DNA from: Phoronis australis
Lineage: Eukaryota; Phoronida; Phoronidae
DNA: 64,000 bases
Assembly (NCBI GenBank): GCA_002633005.1
Contig: NMRA01000056.1
Coordinates: 133,165-197,164 of the forward strand
Reading direction: 5' to 3'
This document shows, one piece after another, positions 1 to 10,810 of this stretch (within the stretch, counting starts at the first letter, position 1; the number at the start of each line of letters is the position of its first letter). The notes under the pieces were generated by a model. The model saw nothing but the letters and a program-made list of their open reading frames with translations. It had not been told where the DNA came from and ran no database searches. The translations under genes and the position numbers were made by a program.

Positions 1-584
1 AAAAATTGCTTTGTTACTTGATAGGCCAGTTGCCAACATTTCTGCATTGTAGTTTTTTGAGTCCATAACTCATACAATTCATTAGCGTGGCACTTTTCAA
101 ATTACTTAATCTGACAAACTGGCACAGTGCATGCAGGTATCTGCAAATGAAATTTGCCTTGGTGTGGTTTGAGTTGATTGGCGGTGTTTGATTTATGAGA
201 TCCTGGTTTCTCTGCCAAGGTTGGTGGTGGAAAACTCAAAAAGTGCCTGCTTTACAAAGAGAAGGGTCATGCACAAACCAACATGTCCATTCTTGACTAC
301 TCTGCAACCCAGTATTTGTAACGTGTGACTTGGCTGTCTTACAATTAATCACATAACCTAGATGTTTTAAAAAAACTTGATTTTGTAAACGGATGTCATT
401 TTTGATCATTTGTTTTTTTGAATTTAAGGGGAGATGATGCACAATTATAGCTCACACCATGGAGCATACTGAGACAACAGATTTGCAACTACGAGATAGT
501 TCTCATGGAATTCCCAGAGCAGGTGTTACTCTTGCAGTGCACAACTCAGCTTCAGGTTAGGAGCAGATGACGCACTTGCCAGAA
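1..584. other. non-coding flank, nothing recognised
   Basis: AT-rich unique-looking sequence to the left of the hAT-like element. No exon, repeat copy or RNA gene could be recognised. The last five bases, CAGAA, are repeated directly after the element at 2961-2965. Confidence 0.5.
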
Positions 585-1106
585 CAGTGGCGGATCTACG
601 GGGGGGGGGTTCAGGGGGTTTAAACCCCCCCTCGGGCCAGGACCCAAAAATTAAAAAAAACAAAAGCGTCTCCAGCAAACCAAAAACGGCACCGCCAGCG
701 TGTGTAAACCCCAAGTAAACCAACTTGGAAAAAATTGAGAGGGGGGGTTCACTCTGAAAATATAGTTTTTTGCATTGTGAATTGCTGAGTCTTTGTGGCT
801 CATCGGCAAAACGCGTGGGGATTTATTGTGCGCGCGCTTCCGTCGAGACTTCTGAAGTAGCCAAGCATTTTACATGGATCCACTGCCGAAAGAGCAGTTC
901 TATAGCTGATTTCTTTAGGTAACTAGCTTCTTTACTCTAAGATATATTTTGATTTGATTAGGGGAAATACTGTAGTGCCGCAACCCTGATATTCAGGCGA
1001 ATTGACGTGCAGCGTTTTTACTTCGTCTGTCATGCCGTGTCATTCTATTACACTCAACACGTTTGTAACTGGTGTATAGTAAAGTTGTTTTGTGCAATAT
1101 CATACA

Positions 1107-1150
1107 GTGTACATGTACATGTAATATTGTGTACATGTACATGTAATATT
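1107..1150. repeat. 22-bp tandem duplication
   Basis: Two identical adjacent 22-bp units begin at 1107 and 1129. Each contains the self-complementary run tacatgta. The pair lies inside the hAT-like element. Confidence 0.85.
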
Positions 1151-1936
1151 TTTGAAAAAAAATCTTTTTCCGAAGAATTGCTATTGTGGCGGGCGCCGTG
1201 GTCTGGTCGCGAGTCCGTTATGTCTATACAAGGAATGACCAAGGGGGCACTCACATTGAGAAAGTGACCGCATTCGCGAAAAGTATACAGTACCAGAAAT
1301 TGCGGGGAGGCTGTTCTTTCACAACAAAGTCTTGCGGGACTCGTGCGATGTTCAATAGGCCTCCTAAGGAGCCCTAGTTCCGACCTCAACACCTACCGTC
1401 TGTCTACCTGCAATAAGCACACTGCCGTCTTCTATACTGGGAATTTCCGCAGAAAGGCTCACCCGATGAAACGCTCATGCCCATGGGCATTTATTTGATA
1501 TTAGTACTTCGGGTTTCAAGCTTTCAGACATTGGGACGTTTATTTCAAAAATTGCAAGAGATATGCAAATAGGTCCTGGGATTCTTCGTCAAGGTTTGAA
1601 GTAGTCCATGGTGAACGAATCAAATTTAGTTGCGCATGTAAGTCTTTTGAATGGACTTGGCAACCTCAAGGGTCTCAGTGTCAAATGAGCTGCGAAACGA
1701 GATGCTGACATTATAGAGGCTTACAAGCTCATTGACACAGCAGTTGACGAAGTGCAAGCGTTGGGAACAAACATCGAAGATATCTGGGTAGAATGGTTCC
1801 AAGACGAGCAAATCATTGGATCCGATATACAAATTCCTCGGCAGTCTAGACAACAGAAGGATAGGACTAACGTATGAGTAACCACTGGGGATTAAAATTT
1901 TAGAGAGAAGTTTTCAATTCAAAATTTTTTGCATAG

Positions 1937-2225
1937 TACACTTTAGGTCTCGCGACGGACCAGGCCAGCTTGATTTGTGTAGATGTTGAGTTTCAGTGTA
2001 CTTCTGGTCCCTCGGCGAACTAGTCTTGTGATTTTTTTACCAAAGTGTGCTTTGTAAAACTATTTATCTCAGCCAGTACTGTTTGGTCCCGCGACAGATC
2101 GACTATTTTTATAGGGATAATAAGCACAGGTGTACTCTTGGTCTCGTGACGGACCAGGTCAGCTTTTTGTGTACTCTCAGTGTACATCTGGTCCCTCTGC
2201 AAACTAGTCCAGTGTATCTTTTCAC
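1937..2225. repeat. diverged internal direct repeat, about 190-200 bp apart
   Basis: Two blocks share the order 'gacggaccagg-cagctt', then 'cagtgtac-tctggtccctc', then 'aactagtc'. The first runs about 1937-2035 and the second about 2120-2225. A partial third unit, 'ggtcccgcgacagatc', lies between them near 2085. The arrangement suggests tandem growth inside the hAT-like element followed by divergence. Confidence 0.55.
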
Positions 2226-2313
2226 CACTGTGCACAGGATGTTTTGGTTTCGTGAAACTGTTTTCAGATGATTTGTTTCCTGATAGATTTGACGTTTTTC
2301 AATTGTTGTCAAC

Positions 2314-2925
2314 GTGATTCAGTTTAATAAAGTGAAACCTAATTATTTATTGTCGCTTTTAATAATAGACTATGAGTTGAGAGCACCATCGTTCGCCAGT
2401 TTTTCTCGTAACGAGACAGAACACATGTTTATTTCCGGACTAACAGTACAGGTCTTCGTTCTTAAACAACTTGAGGCTGCTGTTAGGCGATCATCTGATA
2501 TTCAAGTTTTTACGCCCCGTCGGTGCTCCTTAATTATGCTCTTGAATATTTGGAAATTGTCTAAACCCTTGTATACACGCCACACTTTTTCGTATACGAC
2601 TTTTCGTATGCTAAAAAAGGTGTGTGTAAGCAGATGTTCCAACAAAAATTTTTGCTGGTGGCGTGACTCATACCCAGATGTGCACAATATGGTTTCACGA
2701 AACCTTATGTGCCAAGTTCATGTGACGAAATCGAGAAGGGTTTTTAATTATCTTAAGAAAAACTCCAGAGACATGTTAAGTGCCAGAAACTTACCAGGGT
2801 GCATGGAAATTTCACTATTTGGCTACAAAAACAGAAAAATATCTTACACGGGAGGGGAAACCCCCTCCCGACCTCCCCACGCTCGGCGCCACGTGCCTAA
2901 GATTCGACCTTTGCGGGAATCCTAA
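2314..2925 (+). CDS. 203-codon open frame inside hAT-like element, unidentified
   Basis: This is the longest open frame in the window. It is open from ATG at 2314 to the stop at 2925 and lies wholly within the right third of the element ending at 2960. Its C-terminal part (ETPSRPPHARRHVPKIRP) is simply a translation of the GC-rich sub-terminal region of the transposon, including the hairpin at 2849-2870. I do not recognise any transposase signature: there is no C2H2 or BED finger, no DDE-like spacing, and no hAT dimerisation motif. At this base composition a frame this long is unusual but not impossible by chance across 64 kb. It could be a remnant of an element-encoded or captured exon. No function is proposed. 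Confidence 0.2.
   Translation: MIQFNKVKPNYLLSLLIIDYELRAPSFASFSRNETEHMFISGLTVQVFVLKQLEAAVRRSSDIQVFTPRRCSLIMLLNIWKLSKPLYTRHTFSYTTFRMLKKVCVSRCSNKNFCWWRDSYPDVHNMVSRNLMCQVHVTKSRRVFNYLKKNSRDMLSARNLPGCMEISLFGYKNRKISYTGGETPSRPPHARRHVPKIRPLRES
2849..2870. repeat. GC-rich hairpin near transposon end
   Basis: cgggaggg pairs with ccctcccg across a short A-containing loop. It lies within the hAT-like element, about 90 bp from its right terminus. Confidence 0.7.
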
Positions 2926-3339
2926 ACCCCCCCCTTGGTGAAAACGTAGATCCGCCACTGCAGAAGTAAGACATGCATAACACCAAGCACAGCTAGTGAC
3001 TAGTGATGTAACAAGCAATAGCAGTGGTAGAGGTTTATGGACAAGATCACAAATTTTGTGTATTGGGAATATACAGTGTCCGTGGTCCATGTACTACAGT
3101 CTGTGTTGGCACATGGCTTATTTGATTCTGGTGTTTTTGAGTGGGATTGCATATGAGAAAGTTATTGTGAGCCCTTGTTAAGTTAGTAGAAACTAATGAA
3201 CCCGTCCAGGTGAAGCTTAGCAAATCATTGCAATAGTTTATGTCTCTGTCTCTGATGCTGTGCCTGTAATGAACCACGGATGATAAGGTGTGCGAACCTT
3301 GCACTGAAATTTACGTGGAATGAGTGCTTACTGCAGCCA

Positions 3340-3537
3340 ATCCCGAGCTTAAAGTTCCTTGCCAATCCCATGCCCAATCCCATGCCCAATGTCGTGCCCA
3401 AGACTTCGCCTAATCCTGCATCCAATCCCGTGCCCAATTCCTTGCCAGTTCTATACCATGCCCAGTACCGTGCCTGATCCTGCACCCTATCTCGCGCCCA
3501 ATTCCACTCCCTATTCTACGCCCAATCCTACGCCCTA
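3340..3537. repeat. degenerate 12-bp minisatellite (cccaatcccatg-type)
   Basis: Repeated units of the form ccNaatNccNtg run through this stretch, exact at 3361-3385 and then progressively diverged. On the plus strand one frame reads as a Pro/Asn/Met-rich periodic peptide with NPMP repeated. On the minus strand the complementary frame is Gly/Leu-rich. Both are open only because the 12-bp period is divisible by three. I treat this as a simple tandem repeat and not a gene. Confidence 0.8.
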
Positions 3538-3731
3538 AATTCAGACTCTCAGTAGTAGACATTACAACTTACTCCTGTTGAGTGCCTATTCCAGATGACC
3601 CCCCCCTCCCCTCACCCTGGCCTGATCTCAATCTTTCCTTTGTTAAGCGCCTGAAGCTGATGGGAGACAAATGCCACTTATCTAAAACAATGAATGAATA
3701 CATTAAAGGCAAAGGCAACCTTTTTCATGTC

Positions 3732-4586
3732 TTTTTAGCAAAAATAAGGTTCGTTGGTTATCCCAGACACATTTTCCACTTAATTACAGCTTTTTGTAAT
3801 TTAATTAATTATTCCTTGTCTACTTCGCAAGTGACGTTTTAGTAGGTAAGAATTTCCCGCCTATTTCTTTTCGTATAGTCTGACTGTGAGAGCTGCCGAG
3901 TCAGTCATTGTTCAATCTCAGTTTTGATAAGTTCGGTAGTTTTGTGATTTTGTTTACGAGTCAGTCAACATGCCACACTGTCGCTGTGTATTGGGATGTA
4001 CTCATTATCGTCTCGCGGACAGAGGAACAACTGTCCCACTTGCCCGAGTGTCCGCGACACACTCCCACTGATAGTGACCTGAGCGCACAAACTGTTTACA
4101 CCCCGCCGTGTGACTCCCTCACCACAAACCTGGCACCTTCTAAATAGCTCCAATACTTTAGACAAATCCAGAATAATCTTATCAAAGTTTGGCTCGCCGA
4201 TCTGTTCATCGAACGACGAACTGTCCTCTTCACTGGGTTTCGAACGGGGCCTGTATTCACTCCCACTACTCAACATCGCAGCAGGGCTGCTTACAGGCTT
4301 TGGGCCATAATGAGTAGATCCCTGTACGCAGCAACTGTGTGGCATGTTGACTGACTCGTAAACAAAAACTAACGATGACTGAACTTATGACAACCGAGGT
4401 AAATGAATGACTGACTCGACAATGCTCATATAGTCAGACTATGGGAAAAGAAATTGGCGTGAAATCCTTGCCTCCCAAAACGTCACTTCCGGAGTAGATA
4501 ACGAATAATCAATCAAATTACGAAAAGCTGTAATTAAGTGGAAAATATGTCTGGGATAATTTATCGAACCTTATTTTTGCTAAAAA
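3732..4586. mobile_element. large inverted-repeat (fold-back) element, arms about 280 bp
   Basis: The left arm (about 3732-4008) and the reverse complement of the right arm (about 4307-4586) align over almost their whole length with scattered mismatches. Shared blocks include tttttagcaaaaataagg, the stretch around acttaattacagctttt, tagtctgact, gagtcagtca and tttacgagtcagtcaacatg. A central spacer of about 300 bp is unique. Both arms reach inward past an ATG followed by a cysteine-containing peptide start, so each carries a 5' leader plus the beginning of a coding frame. The structure fits a transposon made of two inverted copies of the 5' end of a larger element. Confidence 0.75.
3965..4345 (-). 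pseudogene. transposon-derived zinc-finger-like frame spanning the fold-back
   Basis: The right arm starts a minus-strand frame with MPHSCCVQGSTHY. The left arm starts a diverged plus-strand version, MPHCRCVLGCTHY, at 3970. Methionine followed closely by spaced cysteines resembles the N-terminus of THAP-type DNA-binding domains, but the downstream THAP residues are not evident. In the central spacer the minus frame continues through a Ser/Glu-rich segment to LFRRCQVCGEGV, a CxxC pair of the kind seen in Kolobok-like transposase-associated proteins. The frame then runs into the antisense of the other arm, so its last 35 or so residues are meaningless. The right-arm copy has Ser where the left has the second Cys of GCT. 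This is a broken copy and not a functional gene; the THAP/Kolobok assignment is tentative. Confidence 0.35.
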
Positions 4587-5050
4587 TTCTCGTTTGGGAG
4601 GGTGAAAAATGGATGATTTTGCTCAACGTTGAGCTTGTACCAAGCTTTAGAAATCAGAGAAATTGGACGTTAACAATTTTGATCAGTCATTCATCTCCGT
4701 ATTGCACACTGTGAGGTAACATGAAAACATCACATCAGTGGCTGTTTTCTTCAATTTTATTATCAACAAATAAATGATCATTCACCAAGACGTCAGTTTT
4801 ACCCTATGGGGATGTATGAAAACATTGGTTTGATGGCTGTTTTTGAAGATTTCATGAACCTGCAACTGATATTTTCAGACTCTGTAGATGGAAAACACTG
4901 TGCCCGATATTAGCAAAATATCGATGAATGCCATAATCTCATTGGTTCCAATCTTCAGAATCAGGAAATTATCATTTAGTTTCCGTGTAGTGTGTATTGG
5001 TGTACCAAAATTTTGGGATTGTCCCAAACTGGAGAATGAGGTATTATTAC
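4587..5050. other. non-coding interval, nothing firm
   Basis: AT-rich sequence with no exon-like segment recognised. Its right end leads into a dispersed repeat copy at about 5051-5090. Confidence 0.4.
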
Positions 5051-5090
5051 AGTAGCCAAATTTGGACATTTTTCTAGGCTCCTACATAAC
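5051..5090 (+). repeat. dispersed repeat family A, copy 1 (short)
   Basis: The core gccaaatttggacatttttc followed by cctacataac matches a longer copy at 39126-39238 and an inverted copy at 50313-50433. Only the right part of the family is recognisable here. Confidence 0.6.
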
Positions 5091-5279
5091 ATAAATGATA
5101 TTTCAAAGACCAGTTCCTTTATATTTAGTACTAGTCATTAGTTAAAATACTGTCCTTTACTAAATTCACTAGACGGTTAAGAACATGCAACTTAGTGTCC
5201 TCTATCCAAAGATATTGCACAATTACTAATATTTCGTAAAGTAAGCTTTTTGTGCATGCTATGAACATTCCCACTAAAT

Positions 5280-5475
5280 AAGATTGGTCCTAACCCCAGT
5301 GGTTAAGGTAAACAGTGGGGTATGGAAAATTGAAGTAGACCGTATTTATCCACCTTGGCTGAGTCGCACTCGGCTCACGATCAAAGGGATGCCGCCAAGC
5401 TGCTCTAGTCATCGAGTCACGAGCGAAGATAATTGGCTTCGCTCATGCGGATATGATCAGCTGATTACAATCTAG
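5280..5475. other. GC-richer patch with small hairpin
   Basis: This stretch is clearly GC-richer than its surroundings. It contains a stem gagcgaag (5421-5428) / cttcgctc (5437-5444). No tRNA-like B box or protein motif was seen. It may be an old repeat. Confidence 0.3.
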
Positions 5476-5888
5476 TTAGCAGACTGTACTTTTTATGGAG
5501 AGAGTTTTACGTAGTTTTTACTGTAATATTTGAAAAGAGGAGTGAAAACAAATATGAGTACAACTTTGAATTTTTCAAATCGGCCCAGGATAAGAGATTT
5601 TGCAACACAGCAACACTCACGATTACTTTCATTGGCGCGCATTAATACAAAAATATAGGACCCAAGTTATTTATTTAGTTTTTGGAACACATGCATTGCA
5701 ATATTCAAAATACGTACGTTTATTATGAATCTTACAAGCTGTAAAACGACGTTGTTAATTTCATTGTGTTCATTCATTGTCATCCGTCAAATCGGCAATT
5801 TCCGAGATGTGATCTGCGGCATGCGCGTATGTGTACAAAACACATGATTGTTATGTTCCTGAAGTACGAAAATTAAGAAGGCTTTAGC

Positions 5889-6059
5889 ATGCCGTTATTA
5901 TTGACAGGGACACATAAAACAAATTTGGATTTTGACTATAGTCTTGATACAGCGAGCTGGCTGACCACTGCGTCAGTGTCTCCGTTAGACCCAGAAATTT
6001 CACACAGCCCGGGTAGTTCACCTCGTCCCCAACAAGTAGATCGAGCCTTGGACTATTAA
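5889..6059 (+). CDS. candidate small ORF, 56 codons, Ser/Pro/Asp-rich
   Basis: An ATG at 5889, preceded by close in-phase stops, opens a 56-codon frame to TAA at 6057-6059. The product is rich in Ser, Thr, Pro and Asp, with NLDFDYSLDTASWL early and SPGSSPRPQQVDRALDY at the end, which looks more protein-like than most small frames here. The surrounding 5.6-6.3 kb is relatively GC- and CpG-rich, as at a promoter or first exon. I do not recognise the family. The antisense frame is also open for 71 codons, so composition alone may explain the openness. It could be a real short exon, a small peptide gene or chance. Confidence 0.22.
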   Translation: MPLLLTGTHKTNLDFDYSLDTASWLTTASVSPLDPEISHSPGSSPRPQQVDRALDY

Positions 6060-6126
6060 TACTCCACGGCAGAGCTAACGACAGTCGCCCTGTGCACACA
6101 AATTCTGTGAGCTAACCAGCACTCAC

Positions 6127-6350
6127 CTTGTATGTTGCAGCCGTTTAAGTGAAAAACAATCTAGTAAACGCCATTTTCTTGCATAATCCTCCGCCTTTTG
6201 TAACAAAAAAGTCTGTCGTCGATGACCCGCACATGCACGCTCACTCACTCTCATACGCAGACGAACTTCAAAACAAACATCACGTGACAACAACATGTGT
6301 GTTCATCCAGAGATTTTTCTCGTGTTGTGGGGTACGATATAGCGCAGATT
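6127..6350 (-). promoter_or_regulatory. possible minus-strand 5' exon/promoter ending in a strong donor
   Basis: On the minus strand the sequence acatacaag is followed by gtgagtgc, a near-consensus 5' splice site (exon edge at 6127). Upstream lie a CACGTG E-box near 6282-6287 (plus coordinates), CpG-rich sequence, and an ATGGCG in the context caagaaaATGG that opens only nine codons before a stop (6145-6174). A non-coding first exon of a leftward gene, divergent from the plus-strand PDE4-like locus, would look like this. No downstream minus-strand exon could be identified, so this remains a guess. Confidence 0.22.
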
Positions 6351-7312
6351 TGGACTTAATTGCAATTAATCTGGACTCCACATGAACTTTAAAAATTGTA
6401 ACACATAAGGAAGATTTCAGGTAATTTGTTGAGTCGAAACTATATTTTTATTCAAGAGTTCAAGTTTTCCCATTGACGATCGCGATTCAGCAACGCATCA
6501 GTCGGCAAGTTTTCGCCCTGTGATGAGCACAATTTTTTGAAAAATTATTGCAATTTAACAACGGAAGTTGATAGCAATGCACCACAATTTTGTAGAAAGG
6601 CTGTCATAGGCTACAACTACGTCACAGAGCGTAAATTTGATGAATCCTAGCTTCCGATTTTACCCGTTTGGGAAACCGGGTTTCAACTGCCGTAGGCTCA
6701 CTACAATAAGCGTCCCCTCCCCGTGAAATGAATTTTTCTAAGCGTTTGTTTGAGCCAATACAGTATACAGCTTTCCACCAAGGCTAGGTGATGCAAGACA
6801 TTATTCTTTGTTGCATTATAGTAACTGGTCTTGGCTAATTATCATTTTATGGCCTGGTCATCCATTCAGCCAAAAGTAGTTCCAGAGGTGGCTTATCAGC
6901 CAATTATTCACGCATGCTGACTCACAATAGAAGCCTGATAAGAGTGAAGGTGGATAAATGCGGTGTTCCTACAGTTTCTTGTTTTAGTGGATGTGTTCAC
7001 GACATGGTGTTTGAGATTTCTAACAATTTCATTGAATGTGAAATTCAGTTATTGTGTCCATTTCGTTGGATCACCACCAGAAAAAACTTAAAAATCAAGT
7101 CGTGTTTAAAGCACATTATGTGTTTTGTGATTCGGTTTTTGCTAAATTGATTTGGTGTGTTAAAATTTTGTTCAGTAACTTTTTTGAACTATAATGAAGT
7201 GGAAAAAATATCTTTAGTTAGGGTATTTTCCTACATTTGCTTCAACTGTTTTGATGTTAAACTTTAACTTCGCGGCTTGTAGCTAACCGGAATATCATGC
7301 ATGTACACGGAA
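6351..7312. other. non-coding interval, nothing recognised
   Basis: AT-rich sequence without recognisable exon or repeat pairing in the window. Confidence 0.4.
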
Positions 7313-7804
7313 GTCGCTTTCCCATTAGAGGTGAGACTTCGCTTTTACCGAAGTTTCGGTAAGTGGGAAAGGTTACTTCTGGTAGTTAATTTGCAAGCAA
7401 AACTTTGCTGAAAATAGTAGGATTTAAATGTGAAGCTTCGGTACTCACTGAAACTTTGGTGTAGTGGGAAAGTACTGAGTGAAGCTTGCCCGAAGTTATC
7501 AGTAGAGGTCGCTGCAATGAATACGATCATGTGAGACTCACAAAACGTGTTCTTTGTTATTGTAACATAGCCAACGTGCTCTCAATAGATGGACGTAAAT
7601 AAATAAAAGAAAGCATATCTGATGAAGAATAACACTGATCATTTTCATAAACACTCCTAAATGGCAGGAGAATAATTTTCAGTTAGTCTTGAACCCATTA
7701 CTCAATATTCTTGTGAGCATGTGAACTGCGTTGGTATCTTGGTGATGACTTTGATATCGTTGTCAGAAAGGTTCAACTGAAGTTCCCTTAATGGGAAAGC
7801 GCCT
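7313..7804. mobile_element. miniature inverted-repeat element, family B copy 1
   Basis: The left boundary carries cgctttcccatta and the right boundary its complement taatgggaaagcg, with gaagt-type sequence further in on both sides. The interior shares long blocks with a second copy at about 36860-37282, for example aaaacgtgttctttgtt, taaataaataaaagaaagcatat and aatggcagg-gaa. It has no coding capacity. Target-site duplications could not be fixed. Confidence 0.7.
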
Positions 7805-10470
7805 TTAGTGCACAACAAACTGTCTTCCCCTCAACTGTTAAGGTAACTTTCCGACTGTTGTTCTCTTGCATAACCTTACGAGACTGTTTGCAGAAGGCCT
7901 GATTATCAGTAAGTAGGTGTTATGTTCAGCTGATTATAGAGTTAAATTTGTTGACACCTGTACTGATACAACTGGCGACCACTTTATCGGTCATTTCACT
8001 GGTGGTCACTGTGTCCGAGGGGAGCAGTACAAGAAGACTTTCAATAGGCTAAGGAGCTGCTTGCATGAAAGCCACCTATATCTAGTTAGTCAAAAATAAA
8101 CAAAAATAAACTAAATATTGCTTTTGGCAATTTATCTCACCACATGAGGGAAACAACAACCTGTTGTTGTTGCAAACATGCTTGTCTGAAGGAAAATGTT
8201 TTTAACACCAGGTCATGGTTTATAATGGCTTTAAAGGTAAAGAAATTTTGACACATTCATACTTAAGAGCATGGACTAACAATATTTTACTCAAATGGAT
8301 TTGTGATATTGCGATTTCTCAACATGTTGATATATCACATTTCATGTGTGGAGGTTCTTGCTTATACGGAAAATCTCATCAATTTTGGACAAAATTAATC
8401 ACACGAAAATCGTCCTTATTTCATCTTCAATGGTGTCTAACTTTGTTGAGAATGCCGGCGATTTTTCATAATATCGTCCAATTGTAGCTATGGAAAAGAA
8501 CTTGAAAATGGTAAAATGTTACTTTGATGTTACTTGTAGTTTAGGAAAATGAGAGAAAACAAAATTTCACAATTTCACTTATCTTCCATTTATTGTCATA
8601 AGTTGGTGAGATATTACAGTAACCTTTGTGTGAACCATCATAGACACAAAAACACATCATTCATTCCATTCGTCCTATGTATTCAAGAAACAGCTTAGTG
8701 GTTCTTGTTCATTTCTAGTGTGGCCTTGGTGGCAATTGCTTCTATCTGATGAAATTGTCAATAGATGGCGCTGGAATCTAATGTTTTGTGTCAACCCATC
8801 TCATGATGTAGGTCTGCACTGCAGTTTTACATCTGAAATATTCCTTATGAGGATTAAAATTCATGGTTATAGATGTGAAAAAGCATATATTTGTTAGCAT
8901 GAATGAAAGATGGAACTAGTACATAGTTACAAACATTGTGTTGCAGAGGCATTTGTTTTGATTTTCATCATGATTCATGATGTAATAGACTGAAGTGTTG
9001 GGAGTGTTCATGTAACATTGATTTTCAGGTATTATGGCAAAAAATTGTCCTGTTTGCAACAGTCTGAAATTTGGGCCACCGAAATTCAAGCCAAAATTTA
9101 ATTTTCCTGCCCTGAAGGTTGGGACATCAGCGATTTGGTACCCATCATATTTCTCAAATATCAGACATTAAGTTCTGTATCAACAGAGTTAACTTGGTAG
9201 CTCATAAAACGCCTAAAATAGTCACCGAAACCATGTTTTATACGTCTCCGTAGCCTCGAAGAGAATGGTCTTATGACGTTGATCATAATCGTTGAACTGG
9301 CGAAAGCCCATCATGCTTATTTCTAAAGTTTAGCGCAAGCGTAGACCTTGAGCAAAATAATTGATTCATTACCGTCTCGGTCTTTTCCTACCCATCAAAT
9401 TAAATCTGCTAATAGCAAAGCATCAATGTAAACAGTCAAGTTGACTCGAGCTTTTTCATTAGCTTTAGCAGTTAACAGAAAGTGGAGTTACCACTAGGCG
9501 GCGCTATCATCTACAAAATAATTGCATAATATGACCTTCCCAAATATTAACCACACCCCGTTGTTGATAACATCTGTGACACCTGCCATTAACTTAGATT
9601 TACGCCAAAGTTGAGCATTCCAAATGTAGTAAGATATCGACACTTTTCTGTTAAGTCCAACTTGTAAAGAGAAGTGAACTGAACGTTGATCAAAGATGCA
9701 ATTTAGGCATTTGCACTGACTGATACACTATTAACACGGATACCTGGAGGTTTGTGGGAAAGGCCTTCTACCTTGGTAGTTTAATGGTTCGCTACCTGAA
9801 GTCACCTGTCCTGTAGATGTACAGTTGCTACAGTAAAATTTAACAGATGGATTAACCATACATTGTGACTGACAAGTGAAATTACGTTTTTGATTTTCTT
9901 TGAATAAAAGATAATAGCATCAAACATCAGTCCTTAGTTCTAAACTGTCAAACTACAATCTGACAATGTTTTGAGAAAGTGTGGAGAATCCCAGCCGACA
10001 GTGTTAGAAGATTTTTACTATTGCTCGGTAGGCATGAACTTAAACAAAGATTGTGAACTCATTCAGTTTATATTTAGGTCAGTGTAGCCCAAAGGTGGAG
10101 TTTGATAAATTTTCAAGAAAAATAAACATTGAGGAAATAGTTCGTCAATGTTAACACTGCACTGTGTATGAATAGTCGCGAAATAGCATTTGATAAATTT
10201 AAAAAATAACTTTGGCATTGATTTTTGCGAGGAATAACTGCAAACTCACAATAATAGGTGCTGAATTGTTATCATAGAAATGTGAGTTGAACTTAGTACT
10301 ATCGAGTGTGACGCAAACAAAATTAAGGGTGTGAGCAGAAGCAGTTATGATTTTGCAATGTACTAGAAATAATTTCTAACCATGAGGCAATATTATTGTA
10401 ATTTTCTGATGCTCAAGATATGATTGATCTGTTTTGTTTCCGTTTATGGTAAAAATTATTTAATTTCTGA
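7805..10470. other. intergenic, weak repeat relics only
   Basis: Mostly featureless AT-rich sequence. The part around 8230-8510 shares short blocks (agctatggaaaagaacttgaaaatgg and similar) with 13260-13420, suggesting an old dispersed repeat. A small frame at 9034-9171 is listed separately. Confidence 0.4.
9034..9171 (+). CDS. candidate small ORF after a 3' splice-like site
   Basis: The sequence ttgattttcag|gtatt immediately precedes ATG at 9034, followed by a 45-codon frame to TAA. The peptide begins MAKNCPVCNSLKFGPP, with one CxxC pair and a Lys/Phe/Pro-rich stretch, and has no known family. There is no strong donor in or after it. Frames of this length are common by chance, so the only positive signs are the acceptor-like tract and the compact start. 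Confidence 0.12.
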   Translation: MAKNCPVCNSLKFGPPKFKPKFNFPALKVGTSAIWYPSYFSNIRH

Positions 10471-10504
10471 CAAAAGTAATTGCTAAAAATTGCAATATTT
10501 CTAT

Positions 10505-10690
10505 TTTCCAGAGGCTTACCACATTGTTGCAAATGCTCAAAATTTTACCAAATGTTGTTTGGTAATAGCTACCCTATACAGACCATGTTGACATCAAATT
10601 GTCCTGAAATGTTATTTTCGTTGAGAAATTTGAAAAAAATGAAATTTCACCTGTCTGCCATATCAATTTGTGTCTCAGTTTTTACCCTAA
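10505..10690 (+). repeat. dispersed repeat family C, copy 1
   Basis: This stretch aligns with 61800-61995 in the same orientation. Shared blocks include gttgcaaatgctcaaaatttta, tttggtaatagctac, ctatacatacc/ctatacagacc and gttattttcgttgagaaa. Its tail (aaatttcacctgtctgccatat-) resembles inverted fragments at 12965-13020 and around 42390 and 32030. Confidence 0.75.
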
Positions 10691-10693
10691 GCT

Positions 10694-10810
10694 GTGTTCA
10701 GACCAACTAAAACCTGTGTGTATCTCTTTCAATGGCTTTAGCTGTTATGTAACCATTATCTTTAAATCGGTTTTAAAAGTTATTACCGCTTTGGCGTGAA
10801 CAGGGCATTA
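10694..10810. repeat. short repeat relic ending in tgaacaggg
   Basis: The block tttaaatcggttttaaaagtta...ctttggcgtgaacagggcat resembles 21375-21428 (tttcaaatccattttaaaaagtt...ctttggtttgaacagggta). It is probably a fragment of a small non-autonomous element. Confidence 0.4.

Larger units (their letters stand above)
585..2960. mobile_element. hAT-like DNA element, non-autonomous
   Basis: The left end reads cagtggcggatctacg (585-600) and the right end is its exact reverse complement (2945-2960), giving a 16-bp perfect terminal inverted repeat. Both ends run inward into G/C homopolymer tracts. CAGTGGCGG-type ends are known from hAT superfamily elements in animals. CAGAA flanks both sides (580-584 and 2961-2965), a possible 5-bp target duplication; most hATs make 8 bp, so group assignment is uncertain. 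Inside there is no recognisable transposase. Visible contents are a 22-bp tandem pair at 1107-1150, a diverged internal direct repeat near 1937-2035 and 2120-2225, a hairpin at 2849-2870, and a 203-codon open frame near the right end. It is probably a deletion derivative or a composite that captured other DNA. Confidence 0.75.

Noticed and set aside
3280-3477. Asn/Pro/Met-repeat peptide frame
   Set aside because: It is a translation of the 12-bp minisatellite; the period is divisible by three, which keeps frames open.
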